DNA of 64,000 nt from Microbacterium sufflavum (GCF_023091155.1 NZ_JAHWXK010000003.1:175439-239438); one strand, 5' to 3'; shown: positions 18,663 to 27,779, counted from the stretch's first letter. The notes: generated by a model not told the origin, from the letters alone. A program made the numbers and translations.

Positions 18663-19617
18663 GACCCCCGACGCCCGTGTCGCGGTCTACCTGGACTTCG
18701 ACAACATCGTCATCTCCTGGTACGACCGCGTCCACGGCCGCAACTCGTACGGCAAGGACCGCCAGCGCATCACCGAGAACCCCAACGACCCCGAGGTCGC
18801 CGAGCGGTTGAACAGGGCGATGATCGAGGTCGGCGCCATCATCGACTACGCCGCCTCGTTCGGCACCCTCGTGCTCACCAGGGCCTACGCCGACTGGTCG
18901 TCGCCCGTGAACGCCGAGTACCGCTCGCAGCTCGTGGCCCGTGCGGTCGACCTGGTGCAGCTGTTCCCGGCCGCCGCGTACGCCAAGAACGGCGCCGACA
19001 TCCGGCTCGCGGTCGACGCGGTGGAGGACATGTTCCGCCTGCCCGACCTCACCCACGTGGTGATCGTGGCGGGCGACAGCGACTACGTGCCGCTCGCGCA
19101 GCGCTGCAAGCGCCTCGGCCGCTACGTGATCGGGGTCGGCGTGGCCGGCTCCACCGCGAAGTCGCTCGCCGCCGCGTGCGACGAGTTCGAGTCGTACGAC
19201 TCGCTGCCCGGTGTCGCCCGCCCGGCGAAGAGCGTGAACCGCACGCCCGCGGAGGCCCCGGCGGAACTCGCGGCCCCACCGGCGGACACCGCGACCAAGC
19301 CGAAGGCGGCACCCAAGACGCGCGCGAAGGCCAAGGCCGCGAAGACCGAGGAGCCCAAGGTCGAGGAGAAGATCGACGACCAGGGCGAAGCCACGCGTCT
19401 GCTGGAGCGGGCCCTGCGCCTCGGGCACGACAAGGCCGATGCCGACGAGTGGCTGCACAGCTCAGCGGTCAAGACGCACATGCGCCGCATGGACCCGTCC
19501 TTCAGCGAGAAGGCGCTCGGCTACCGGTCGTTCTCCGACTTCCTGAAGTCGCGCGACGACATCGCCGAGCTCGAGGAGACGGGGCACGAGCGCCTCGTCC
19601 GCCTGCGCGAGCCCTGA
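18655..19617 (+). CDS. NYN-domain RNA-processing protein with C-terminal LOTUS/OST-HTH domain
   Basis: 320 residues with a GTG start preceded by GAGGAGGA. Residues 1-180 form a NYN (PIN-like) nuclease fold: acidic site residues in VAVYLDFDNIVISW, the NGADIRLAVDAVE loop and VAGDSDYVPLAQ match the LabA/DUF88 family. A Lys/Ala/Pro linker follows, then a C-terminal domain ending KALGYRSFSDFLKSRDDIAELEE, the winged-helix LOTUS/OST-HTH pattern, which binds RNA. The combination suggests a sequence- or structure-directed ribonuclease; the target is unknown. The final codons RLREP and TGA seed the 24-bp array. Confidence 0.88.
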   Translation: MAETPDARVAVYLDFDNIVISWYDRVHGRNSYGKDRQRITENPNDPEVAERLNRAMIEVGAIIDYAASFGTLVLTRAYADWSSPVNAEYRSQLVARAVDLVQLFPAAAYAKNGADIRLAVDAVEDMFRLPDLTHVVIVAGDSDYVPLAQRCKRLGRYVIGVGVAGSTAKSLAAACDEFESYDSLPGVARPAKSVNRTPAEAPAELAAPPADTATKPKAAPKTRAKAKAAKTEEPKVEEKIDDQGEATRLLERALRLGHDKADADEWLHSSAVKTHMRRMDPSFSEKALGYRSFSDFLKSRDDIAELEETGHERLVRLREP

Positions 19618-19743
19618 TCCCCCCGCCTGCGCGAGCCCTGATCCACCCGCCTGCGCGGGGCCTGATCCATCCGCCTGCGCGAGCCCTGATCCCCCCGCCG
19701 GCGCGAGCCCTGATCCCCCCGCCTGCGCGGGGCCTGGCCCATC
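19600..19743. repeat. 24-bp tandem array (6 copies) seeded by the NYN-LOTUS stop codon
   Basis: Units begin at 19600, 19624, 19648, 19672, 19696 and 19720 with consensus CGCCTGCGCGAGCCCTGATC plus four C-rich bases. Copy 1 is the gene end itself (codons for RLREP and TGA). Copies 3 and 6 share a GGGGCC variant, so a three-unit (72-bp) segment was probably duplicated secondarily. The period is eight codons, so the stop recurs in one frame. Confidence 0.95.
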
Positions 19744-19761
19744 CAGGCCGAGGTCCGGCCC

Positions 19762-20769
19762 CTACTGGTTGCTGAAGGCGGCGTCGAACGCGGCCTCGGG
19801 CGGCGGCCACAGCAGCGACCGCACGAAGCCGAGCGCTTCGGGGGCACCGTGGAGCCGGTCCATGCCGGCGTCCTCCCACTCGATCGAGATCGGGCCGTCG
19901 TAGCCGATCGCGTCGAGTGCCCGGAAGGCGTCCTCCCACGGCACGTCACCGTGACCGGTCGACACGAAGTCCCAGCCGCGCCGCGGGTCGCCCCACGGCA
20001 GGTGCGACCCGAGCACGCCCGCCCGGCCGTTGTGCGGACGCATCCGGGTGTCCTTGCAGTCCACGTGGTAGATGCGGTCGGCGAAGTCGACGATGAACCC
20101 GACCGGGTCGATGTTCTGCCACATCATGTGCGAGGGGTCCCAGTTGAACCCGAACGCCTCGCGGTGGTCGATCGCGTCGAGCGCACGCACGCTCGACCAG
20201 TAGTCGTAGGCGATCTCACCCGGGTGCACCTCGTGCGCGAACCGCACGCCCTCGCCGTCGAACACGTCGAGGATCGGGTTCCAGCGGTCGGCGAAGTCCT
20301 GGAACCCCTGCTCGATCACGGCGGCGGGCACGGGCGGGAACATCGCCACGTAGGGCCAGATCGACGAGCCGGTGAAGCCCACGACCGTGTCGACCCCGAG
20401 CTTGCGGGCGACCCGGGCGGCGCGCGTCATGTCCTCGGCCGCTCGCTGCCGCACCCCTTCGGCCTCGCCGTCGCCCCACACGTACGGGCGCAGGATGCTC
20501 TGATGGCGAAAGTCGATCGGGGCGTCGCACACGGCCTGGCCCGCCAGGTGGTTCGAGATCGCGAAGAGCCGCAGGCCGTGTCGGTCGAGGATCTCGCGGC
20601 GCGAGGCGAGGTAGGCGTCGTCCTCGTCGGCGCGGCGCAGGTCGAGGTGGTCCCCCGATGCCGCGACCTCCAGCCCGTCGTAGCCCCACTCGGCGGCGAG
20701 CCGGGCCACCTCCTCGAACGGCAGGTCGGCCCACTGGCCGGTGAACAGGGTGACCGGACGAGTGCTCAT
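19762..20769 (-). CDS. Sugar phosphate isomerase/epimerase-like TIM barrel protein
   Basis: 335 residues of the xylose-isomerase-like (AP-endonuclease 2) superfamily. Metal-ligand segments are visible: [38 protein letters not shown] and [10 protein letters not shown], giving the Glu-Asp-His-Glu set that usually binds a divalent cation. Members include epimerases, inosose dehydratases and glycoside-processing lyases. It is the last gene of the minus-strand sugar operon, 57 bp downstream of a second isomerase. Exact substrate unknown; the Gfo/Idh/MocA partner in the operon suggests a keto-sugar or cyclitol intermediate. Confidence 0.88.
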   Translation of the reverse strand: MSTRPVTLFTGQWADLPFEEVARLAAEWGYDGLEVAASGDHLDLRRADEDDAYLASRREILDRHGLRLFAISNHLAGQAVCDAPIDFRHQSILRPYVWGDGEAEGVRQRAAEDMTRAARVARKLGVDTVVGFTGSSIWPYVAMFPPVPAAVIEQGFQDFADRWNPILDVFDGEGVRFAHEVHPGEIAYDYWSSVRALDAIDHREAFGFNWDPSHMMWQNIDPVGFIVDFADRIYHVDCKDTRMRPHNGRAGVLGSHLPWGDPRRGWDFVSTGHGDVPWEDAFRALDAIGYDGPISIEWEDAGMDRLHGAPEALGFVRSLLWPPPEAAFDAAFSNQ

Positions 20770-20826
20770 GGATCCTCCTTGGTCGCGGGTACGGGGTACG
20801 GGGGTCGGGCGGGCGGGGTCGCGGGG

Positions 20827-21678
20827 TCAGGCACCCAGGGCACGCAGATGGGCGATGCTGCGCGCGGCGAGCTCGTCCTGGCTCGCGGCGAGCGGGCGCC
20901 ACACCGACGCCGCGACCGCGATCGTCGCGTTCTCGCCGGTGAAGCTCTCCAGCCCGAGCACCCCGCGGTAGCCCGCGTCGTCGAGCGCCGCGAGGATGCC
21001 CGGCCAGTCGGTGTGGTCGTCGCCCACCGCCCCGCGGTCGCTGCCGCACACCTGCACGTGGGCGATCGCGGATCCCGCGGCCCTGATCGCGTCGGCCGGC
21101 CGCTTCTCCTCGATGTTGAGGTGGTACGTGTCGAGGGCGAGCCCCACGCCCGCGCCCAGCAGCGGCTCGAGCGCGTCGAGGCTCTGCGCGACCGTGTTGA
21201 GCACGCTCGTCTCATACCGGTTGAGGGGTTCGACGGCGAGGATGAGCCCGGCGGCCGCCGCCTCGTCCGCCAGGGGCGCCAGGTTCTCCCGCAGCTCCGC
21301 CACGACCGCGGTGCGCTCCCCCGCGTCCATCCGCCAGGTCGCTCCGGTGGGCGCGTAGAACGGACCGGCCACGACCGGGGAACGGAGGATCGCGGCCGCG
21401 TCGAGGCAGGCGCGCAGGTACTCCTGCGTCGCCGGCACGTCGCCCGCGCGTGCCACGAGCGACCGCCCCTGCCCCATCGCGCCGACCAGGACCGCGCCCA
21501 TCCCGAGGCCGTCCAGCACGGCACGCGCCCGCACGGGGTCCCAGTCGCCGGGGTTCTCCAGCGGCAGTTCCAGGGCGTCGTAACCCATCCGTGCGGCGGT
21601 GTGCGCGAGCGGCTCCAGCGTCTCGTCGGTGAGCGGAGACGTCCACACCCAGGTGTTGACGGCGATCGTGCGGGGCAT
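20827..21678 (-). CDS. Sugar phosphate isomerase/epimerase (ketose 3-epimerase-like TIM barrel)
   Basis: 283 residues starting MPRTIAVNTWVWTSPLTDETL, which resembles D-psicose/D-tagatose 3-epimerases (first strand NxxxW, then YDALELPLENPGDWD). Ligand segments LAVEPLNRYETSVLN, ALDTYHLNIEE, HVQVCGSDRG and LGLESFTG match this family (Glu, Asp, His, Glu). The YETSVLNT stretch is strongly characteristic. GAAGGA precedes the ATG. It lies 77 bp after the solute-binding protein gene, behind a possible attenuating hairpin. Confidence 0.9.
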   Translation of the reverse strand: MPRTIAVNTWVWTSPLTDETLEPLAHTAARMGYDALELPLENPGDWDPVRARAVLDGLGMGAVLVGAMGQGRSLVARAGDVPATQEYLRACLDAAAILRSPVVAGPFYAPTGATWRMDAGERTAVVAELRENLAPLADEAAAAGLILAVEPLNRYETSVLNTVAQSLDALEPLLGAGVGLALDTYHLNIEEKRPADAIRAAGSAIAHVQVCGSDRGAVGDDHTDWPGILAALDDAGYRGVLGLESFTGENATIAVAASVWRPLAASQDELAARSIAHLRALGA

Positions 21679-21700
21679 CGTTGTCCTTCGATCAGGGAGT

Positions 21701-21748
21701 CGCTCCCACCCTCCCACCCCGGTGACACGGAGCGGAAGGGCGGGAGCG
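21701..21748 (-). terminator. Hairpin between solute-binding protein and isomerase genes
   Basis: CGCTCCCACCC (21701-21711) pairs with GGGCGGGAGCG (21738-21748), an 11-bp stem with one G-U pair and a 26-nt loop, beginning 8 nt after the binding-protein stop. No U-tract. Could be a partial terminator, or a 3' stabiliser that raises binding-protein mRNA. Confidence 0.4.
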
Positions 21749-21755
21749 CAGGCGG

Positions 21756-22964
21756 TTACGGGATCTGCCGCTCCTGCCACACCGTCGGGTAGCCGGGGAG
21801 GTTCTCCCCGCCGAACTTGGCGTAGTGGCCGTCGGGCATGCCCTCGTTCGCCGCCAGGTAGTCGTCCAGCTCCGCCTCGGTGATGGGCTTCTGCGGCAGC
21901 ACCCACTCCTTCGGCACCTCCTGGCCGGCGAAGATCATCTGCGCCGCGAGCAGCGGGGTGCGCCACTGGAAGTTCGAGTACACCGGGGCGAGGCCGGTGA
22001 GGCCCGTGTCCTTCCACTTGCGCAGGAAGCTCATCTCGTCCTCACCGGTCATGACCGGGTAGTCCGCGCCGGCGTCCTCGAACGCCTCGATGGCCGCGAC
22101 GGCGCCGTCACCGGCGTCCATCCAGATGCCGTCGACGTCGCCCTTGGCGAGCTCGTCGCTGATGATGCTCTTGATCTCCGCCGGGTCGGCGCCCGTGAAG
22201 TAGTCCACGGCCTCGATGCCCGCCTCGTCGAACAGCTTCTCGGCACCGGCCCAGCGGTGCTCCAGCACGTCGACGCCGGGGAGGATGCGCAGGGCCACGA
22301 CCTTGTCGCCCTCCTCCAGGTTGTCGATCAGGAACTCGGCCGTGTCGATGCCCCAGGCGAAGCCGCCGATGGGGTGGATGAAGGTGACGGGGCAGTCGGT
22401 GTTCACACCGCGGTCGAACACCACCACGGGCTTCCCGGTCTCGCACGCCCGGTCGACGGCGGGCGTCATGGCCGCCGTGCTGTTCGGCGAGATGAGGAAC
22501 ACGTCGCAGTTCCCCTCCGAGATGAAGTAGTCGATGTCGGCGATCTGCGTGTCATCGGAGTCCTGCGCGTCGCGCGTCTCCATCTCGCTGATCGCCCCGG
22601 CCTCCTGCAGCGCCTTGAGCTGCTCGTTCATGGTGATCCAGCCCGTCTGCCGCCACGGGTTGGAGATCGAGGCGTTCGCGAAGCAGGCCTTCTTGGCCCC
22701 GGCGCTGGCGAACTCGGACGTGTCGACCATCTCGGCGTTGATGTGCTGCAGGTAGGGCTCGTCGGCGGGACCCTGGGGTTCCACGCCGCGCTCCTCGTCC
22801 TGCTTGTCGAACAGCTCCTGGTCGAACCACTCGGTCGTCTCCGCCGCCTGCTCGGGGTTCTCCGACTCCGCCGGCGCCACGGACGGGTCGGTCGTGCACC
22901 CGGCGAGCGCGATGAGGCCGAAGAGGGCCACCCCGGCGGTGGCGATCTTCATCGATCGTCGCAT
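21756..22964 (-). CDS. Sugar ABC transporter solute-binding lipoprotein (ribose/RbsB type)
   Basis: 402 residues, start supported by AGAGGAGA upstream. Signal peptide MRRSMKIATAGVALFGLIALAGC has its lipobox cysteine at 23. The mature domain follows the periplasmic-binding type I pattern (KACFANASISNPWRQTGWITMNEQLKALQ, DVFLISPNSTAAMTPAVDRACETGKPVVVFDRG, DGIWMDAGDGAVAAIEAFEDAG). Aromatic ligand-stacking residues are plausible at W59-type positions but unassigned. Placed last among the transport genes, 2 bp after the permease stop. Confidence 0.93.
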   Translation of the reverse strand: MRRSMKIATAGVALFGLIALAGCTTDPSVAPAESENPEQAAETTEWFDQELFDKQDEERGVEPQGPADEPYLQHINAEMVDTSEFASAGAKKACFANASISNPWRQTGWITMNEQLKALQEAGAISEMETRDAQDSDDTQIADIDYFISEGNCDVFLISPNSTAAMTPAVDRACETGKPVVVFDRGVNTDCPVTFIHPIGGFAWGIDTAEFLIDNLEEGDKVVALRILPGVDVLEHRWAGAEKLFDEAGIEAVDYFTGADPAEIKSIISDELAKGDVDGIWMDAGDGAVAAIEAFEDAGADYPVMTGEDEMSFLRKWKDTGLTGLAPVYSNFQWRTPLLAAQMIFAGQEVPKEWVLPQKPITEAELDDYLAANEGMPDGHYAKFGGENLPGYPTVWQERQIP

Positions 22965-22966
22965 TG

Positions 22967-24037
22967 CTAATCTCCTCTGGTTTCTGTGTGGATGGTGCGT
23001 GAGGTCGTGGCGGCCCCGTGGGTCACGGGCGCCGCGGGTTCGGGTTCCGCGGGCTCCGGCGCCGCGGATTGGGGGCCGCGTGCGCGGCGGGCACGGAAGG
23101 CGACGGCGGAGTAGGCCACCGCAGCGATGATGATGACGCCCTGCACGGCGTCGCGCAGCGTGGACGGCACGCCCGCGATGTTGAGGAGCATGAACAGCGC
23201 CTCGAGCGTGAACGCCCCGGCGACCGCGCCCACGATCCAGCCCCGGCCACCGCCGAGCACGACGCCGCCGAGCACGACCGCCGTGATGGCGGTGAACTCG
23301 TAGCCGCGGCCGACCGACGGGTGCACGCCCGCATAGCCGACCAGCAGCACGGCCGACAGCGTGGCCGAGAGCGAGGAGATCACGAACGCGCGCGTGGTGA
23401 CCCAGGCGCGGCGGGCACCGGCGTAGTCCACGGCCCTGGCGTTGTCGCCGATGGCGATGAGGGTCTTGCCGAGCGGCCGCTTCGTGAGGACGATGCCCAG
23501 CGCGAGCCACACGATCAGCAGCAGCACCGCCCACGGGATGAAGTCCAGCAGCGGCACGTCGCGCAGGCCGCCACGTCCGATCTCGCGGAAGCTGTCGGCG
23601 GGGTTTCCGGTGGCCGCTCCCCCTGTCCACCACATCACCCCGCCGAGCAGCGCGAGCATCATGCCGAGCGTCACGATGAACGACGGCACCTTCAGCAGCG
23701 TCGTGATCAGGCCGTTCACGAGCCCGACGGCCACCGCGAAGACCACCATGAGCAGCAGCACCGGGATGGTGCGGGCGTCGTCCTGGCCCACCAGGTTGCC
23801 GGCGATGATGACCTGCGCCGTGATGAGCGAGCCCTGCGACAGGTCGAACTCGCCGGCGATGATCACGAAGTACTGCCCGATCGCGACGATGGCGATGGGT
23901 GCGACCCGCTGCAGGAACCGCATGAACTGCCCCGGCTCGGCGAAGCTCGGGTTGAGGATCGTGACCGCGACGAGCAGCACCACCAGCAGCAGGAACACGG
24001 CGCCGCGCGGGCTGACGAGGGTGCGCAGGGCCTTCAT
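22967..24037 (-). CDS. Sugar ABC transporter permease (RbsC type), second copy
   Basis: 356 residues with eight or more hydrophobic segments and the RbsC hallmark VAIGQYFVIIAGEFDLSQGSLITAQVIIAG, GLINGLITT-like GLVNGLITTLLKVPSFIVTLG, and IGDNARAVDYAGARRAWV. The C-terminal tail PEPAEPEPAAP is Pro/Glu/Ala-rich and cytoplasmic. It forms a heterodimer with the permease encoded immediately upstream; the genes overlap by ATGA. Confidence 0.92.
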   Translation of the reverse strand: MKALRTLVSPRGAVFLLLVVLLVAVTILNPSFAEPGQFMRFLQRVAPIAIVAIGQYFVIIAGEFDLSQGSLITAQVIIAGNLVGQDDARTIPVLLLMVVFAVAVGLVNGLITTLLKVPSFIVTLGMMLALLGGVMWWTGGAATGNPADSFREIGRGGLRDVPLLDFIPWAVLLLIVWLALGIVLTKRPLGKTLIAIGDNARAVDYAGARRAWVTTRAFVISSLSATLSAVLLVGYAGVHPSVGRGYEFTAITAVVLGGVVLGGGRGWIVGAVAGAFTLEALFMLLNIAGVPSTLRDAVQGVIIIAAVAYSAVAFRARRARGPQSAAPEPAEPEPAAPVTHGAATTSRTIHTETRGD

Positions 24038-25134
24038 GAGCGCGTTCCTTCCGTCGTGGAGCCGGGACTGGGCGCGAGCTCCCGCGCCGCCGCCGCCATC
24101 TCGGCCTCCGCGGCTCTGGCCGCCGCATCGCCCCCGGTGCGCGTGCCCCCGGCGCCGAAGCGCGGGCGACGCCGCACGATCGCGCGACGGCTGTACACCG
24201 CGACCGCCGCGACGATGACCACGCCGCGCACCACGTCCTTCAGGAACGGGTTCACCTGCAGCACGCTCATCACGTTGTCGACCACCGCGAGGATCGCGAC
24301 GCCGCCGATCGTGCCCCAGATGGAGCCGCGGCCGCCGAGGAGCAGCGTGCCGCCCAGCACGACCGCGGCGATCGAGAGCAGCGCATAGCCGCCCTGCTGC
24401 CCGACGGTCGGGCTGCCGACGCCGAGGCGGCTCGCGAGCAGCAGTCCGGCGAGCCCTGCGAACACGGAGCACAGCACGTGCGCCCAGATCAGCGGCATCC
24501 GCGTGTGCACGCCGCTGAGCCGTGCGATCTCCGGGTCGCCGCCGACGGCGTACAGGTGCGCGCCGGTGCGGGTGCGGTTCAGCAGCACCCAGACCACCAC
24601 GGCGAGCACGATCATGATGATCGTCGACACCGGGACGGGCCCGACGCCGGTGGCGCCGATCAGCTGGAACGCCCAGGGGACGTTGCCCGCCGAGCCCTCG
24701 AAGTTCGTGTTGAGGATGCCCTGGAGGATCAGCCCCACGCCGAGCGTGGCGATGAAGCCGTTCACCTTGAGCACCGTCACGATCACGCCGTTGAGCAGCC
24801 CGATGCCCGCGCACACCAGCAGCGTGACGGCCACGGCGACCGGGATGTTGCCGGGGTTGCCGTTCATCAGGGTGGCCGCGAGCAGGCTCGACAGGCTGAT
24901 GACGTAGGTGACGGAGAGGTCGAGCGACGCCCCGAGCACCACGAGCGTCTGCCCGATCGCGACCAGTCCGAGCACGCTCATGCCGGTCAGCACGTCGCGG
25001 ATGTTGCCGGGGCTGAGGAAGTTGCGGCCGACGGTCGCGACGAGGATCGCCCCGACCACGAGGGTCAGCACGAGGATGCCGAGCACGATCACGGTGGAGT
25101 CGATGCGCAGCCGGGGGCGGGTGGCGGTGGTCAT
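24034..25134 (-). CDS. Sugar ABC transporter permease (RbsC type), first copy
   Basis: 366 residues. VLGLVAIGQTLVVLGASLDLSVTYVISLSSLLAATLM and GLLNGVIVTVLKVNGFIATLGVGLILQGILN are the conserved RbsC core; YAVGGDPEIARLSGVHTRMPLIWAHVL is the cytoplasmic loop contacting the ATPase. Tail rich in Ala/Glu/Arg. Start fixed by ATGA overlap with the ATPase stop. Confidence 0.92.
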   Translation of the reverse strand: MTTATRPRLRIDSTVIVLGILVLTLVVGAILVATVGRNFLSPGNIRDVLTGMSVLGLVAIGQTLVVLGASLDLSVTYVISLSSLLAATLMNGNPGNIPVAVAVTLLVCAGIGLLNGVIVTVLKVNGFIATLGVGLILQGILNTNFEGSAGNVPWAFQLIGATGVGPVPVSTIIMIVLAVVVWVLLNRTRTGAHLYAVGGDPEIARLSGVHTRMPLIWAHVLCSVFAGLAGLLLASRLGVGSPTVGQQGGYALLSIAAVVLGGTLLLGGRGSIWGTIGGVAILAVVDNVMSVLQVNPFLKDVVRGVVIVAAVAVYSRRAIVRRRPRFGAGGTRTGGDAAARAAEAEMAAAARELAPSPGSTTEGTRS

Positions 25135-26651
25135 CGCTGGCCTCCCTCGGTCGAGGGGCGCGCATCCGCACCGGTCGCCGCGGCGAGGATCTCGTGCTCC
25201 GCGGAGCCCGCGGGCAGCTCGGCGACCAGCTCCCCGTCGTGCATCACCAGGATGCGGTCGCTCATGCCGATCACCTCCGGCAGCTCGCTCGAGACCATCA
25301 GCACGGCCGTGCCCTGCGCCGCGAGCTGGCGCATCAGCTCGTACACCGCGTACTTCGCGCCCACGTCGATGCCGCGTGTCGGCTCGTCGAACAGCACGAT
25401 CTGCGGTCCGGTGAGCAGCCACTTCGCGAGCACGACCTTCTGCTGGTTGCCGCCGGAGAGGTACCGCACCTCCTGGTCGAGCCCGCGCGACGACACCTCC
25501 AGCGCGCTGAGCACGCCGGGCACCTCGCGGCGCGACGCGGCCGTGCGCCCGGCGAACACGCTGCGCACGACCAGCAGGGCGTTGTCGAGCACCGACTGGC
25601 CGAGCGCGAGGCCCTGCGCCTTGCGGTCCTCCGACACGAGCGCGAGCCCCGCACGGACGGCCGCCCGGGGGCCGGTGATGCGCACGGGGGCGCCGTCGAT
25701 GCGCATCGTGCCGCGCGTGAACGCCTGGATGCCGAACACGCCCTCCACGAGCTCCGTGCGTCCGGAGCCCTGGAGCCCGGCGACGCCGACGATCTCGCCG
25801 GCGCGCAGCGTGATCGACACCCCGTCCACGTAGGCGTTGCCGCAGCCGTCGAGCTCGAGCCGCGGCTCCCCCACCTCGGTGCCCTCGAGCGCGTCGGGGA
25901 AGTACGACTGGATGGAGCGGCCGACCATGCGCCGCACGAGCTCGTCGGTCGTGAGCGCCGCGGTGTCGTCGGTGGACACGAGGGCGCCGTCCTTGAGGAT
26001 GGTGATGCGGTCGCAGAGGTCGAAGATCTCCTTGAGCCGGTGCGACACGTAGAGCACCGCGACCCCGCGCGAGGTGAGCCGGCGGATGATGGCGTACAGC
26101 AGCTCGACCTCGCGGTCGCTGAGCGCCGCCGTCGGCTCGTCCATCGAGATGACCCGGGCGTCGAACGACAGGGCCTTCACGATCTCGACGATCTGCTGCT
26201 CGGCGACGGTGAGCGAGCCGACGCGGGCCTGCGGGTCGATGAACGACACTCCGAGGTCGTCGAGCAGTGCGCTCGTCTTCGCGTTCATGCCGCGCACGTC
26301 CACGAAGCCCGCCCGGCGCGGCTCACGTCCGAGGTACACGTTCTGCGCGACCGTGCGCTCGGGCAGGAGGGTGAATTCCTGGAACACGGTCACGATGCCC
26401 GCGTCCATGGCCTGACGCGGGTGCGCGTGGTGCACCTCTTCGCCGAGGTACGTCAGGGTGCCCTCGTCGGCGGGCTGCACTCCGGCGATGATCTTCATGA
26501 GCGTGGACTTGCCCGCACCGTTCTCGCCCACGAGGCCGTGCACCTCACCCGGTCGCACGTCCAGGTCGACGCCGTGCAGCACCTCCACGCCGAAGAACGA
26601 CTTGCGGATGCCGCGCGCCGCGAGCACGGGCTGCGTCGTCGTGGCGGTCAT
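25131..26651 (-). CDS. Sugar ABC transporter ATPase (RbsA type, two nucleotide-binding domains)
   Basis: 506 residues, the RbsA/MglA length. Domain 1 has Walker A GENGAGKSTL (near 40) and VISMDEPTAALSDREVELL. Domain 2 starts near 260 with a degenerate Walker A (GLQGSGRTELVEGVFG), as usual in this family, and then has LSGGNQQKVVLAKWLLTGPQIVLFDEPTRGIDVGAK. It energises import for the two permeases. Start at 26651 is set by ATGA overlap with the dehydrogenase stop. Confidence 0.95.
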   Translation of the reverse strand: MTATTTQPVLAARGIRKSFFGVEVLHGVDLDVRPGEVHGLVGENGAGKSTLMKIIAGVQPADEGTLTYLGEEVHHAHPRQAMDAGIVTVFQEFTLLPERTVAQNVYLGREPRRAGFVDVRGMNAKTSALLDDLGVSFIDPQARVGSLTVAEQQIVEIVKALSFDARVISMDEPTAALSDREVELLYAIIRRLTSRGVAVLYVSHRLKEIFDLCDRITILKDGALVSTDDTAALTTDELVRRMVGRSIQSYFPDALEGTEVGEPRLELDGCGNAYVDGVSITLRAGEIVGVAGLQGSGRTELVEGVFGIQAFTRGTMRIDGAPVRITGPRAAVRAGLALVSEDRKAQGLALGQSVLDNALLVVRSVFAGRTAASRREVPGVLSALEVSSRGLDQEVRYLSGGNQQKVVLAKWLLTGPQIVLFDEPTRGIDVGAKYAVYELMRQLAAQGTAVLMVSSELPEVIGMSDRILVMHDGELVAELPAGSAEHEILAAATGADARPSTEGGQR

Positions 26652-27757
26652 GCCGTCACCTCCACCCATCGGCCGTCGTGCGCCGCCGAGTCGAGCACGG
26701 CCTCGGTGAGCACGGCGGAGCGGTGTCCGTCGGCGAAGGTCGGGAGTCCGTCCGGTCGGGCCCCGCCGATCGCGGCGTACACGTCCGCCACGAAGCCGTT
26801 GAACGCGTCCTGGTAGCCCATCGCATGCCCCGCTGGCACCCGCTGCAGCCGGGCCGCATCGGCGCCGGCGGTCGCGGGGTCGCGCAGCAGCAGCCGGGAC
26901 TCCTCGCGCATCCCGACCCAGAGCTCCTCCGGGCGCTCCTGCTCGAACCGCAGGCTCTGCCGCGAGCCGTGCAGCTCCAAAGTGAGGGCGTTCTTCCGCC
27001 CCGGTGCCATCTGCGAGATGAGCAGCGTGCCGAGCGCGCCGGAGCCGGTCTCGACGAGCACGGCGACGAGATCCTCGGTGTCGACGGCGTGCCCGCCGCG
27101 CTCCGCGTAGACGCGGCGGCTGCGGGCGCTGAGGGCACGGATGCGCTCTCCCGTGACGAACTCGATCAGGTCGCACAGGTGCGAGCCGATGTCGGCGAAG
27201 GCGCGCGAGGCGCCGCCTGCCTCAGACCTCACGCGCCAGTCGTCGTCACCGGGCAGCAGCATCCAGTCCTGGAGGTAGGAGCAGTCGAGGGTGAGCAGGT
27301 CTCCCGCCTCTCCCCTGGCGATGCGGGCCCTGGCCTCGCGCACCATGGGGTGGTAGCGGTAGATGAAGGGGACGGCGCCGATGAGGCCGGCCGCGGCGGC
27401 CGCCTCCGCGAGCTCGCGGGCGTCGTCCGCGGTGGTCGCGAGCGGCTTCTCGCAGATCACGTGCTTGCCGGCGTGCAGCGCGCGGCGCGCGAGGTCGGCG
27501 TGCGTGGCGTTGGGGGTGCAGATGTGCACCACGTCGATGTCGTCGGCGTCGAGGAGGGCGTCGGCGTCGACCTCCGCCCGTTCGGCCCCCAGGGCCTGCG
27601 CCGCATCGCGTCCGCCCGCGGCCGACCGGGTGGCGATCGCCCGCAGCTCTCCCCCTGCGTCGCGCGCTGCCGCGCGGTGGACGCGGGCCATGAATCCCCC
27701 GCCGAGGATGCCGGCTCGGATCGTCCCGAGACCGGTGTCTGTGACATCCGTTGTCAT
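26648..27757 (-). CDS. Gfo/Idh/MocA-family dehydrogenase heading the sugar ABC operon
   Basis: 369 residues. Rossmann loop GILGGGFMARVHRAAARDA, then DIDVVHICTPNATHADLARRALHAGKHVICEKPLA (EKP motif) and VPFIYRYHPMVREARARIA, with DIGSHLCDLIEFV, whose Asp and His serve as catalytic residues in inositol and glucose-type dehydrogenases of this family. First gene of a five-gene chain (dehydrogenase, ATPase, two permeases, binding protein), divergent from the ROK regulator across a 114-bp operator region. Confidence 0.92.
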   Translation of the reverse strand: MTTDVTDTGLGTIRAGILGGGFMARVHRAAARDAGGELRAIATRSAAGGRDAAQALGAERAEVDADALLDADDIDVVHICTPNATHADLARRALHAGKHVICEKPLATTADDARELAEAAAAAGLIGAVPFIYRYHPMVREARARIARGEAGDLLTLDCSYLQDWMLLPGDDDWRVRSEAGGASRAFADIGSHLCDLIEFVTGERIRALSARSRRVYAERGGHAVDTEDLVAVLVETGSGALGTLLISQMAPGRKNALTLELHGSRQSLRFEQERPEELWVGMREESRLLLRDPATAGADAARLQRVPAGHAMGYQDAFNGFVADVYAAIGGARPDGLPTFADGHRSAVLTEAVLDSAAHDGRWVEVTA

Positions 27758-27779
27758 GTCGGGGAGTCTGACACACCCC

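Noticed and set aside
19600..19743. Possible CRISPR array or attachment site
   Set aside because: The copies are directly tandem without spacers and begin within the preceding coding region; no integrase or other mobility gene is nearby.
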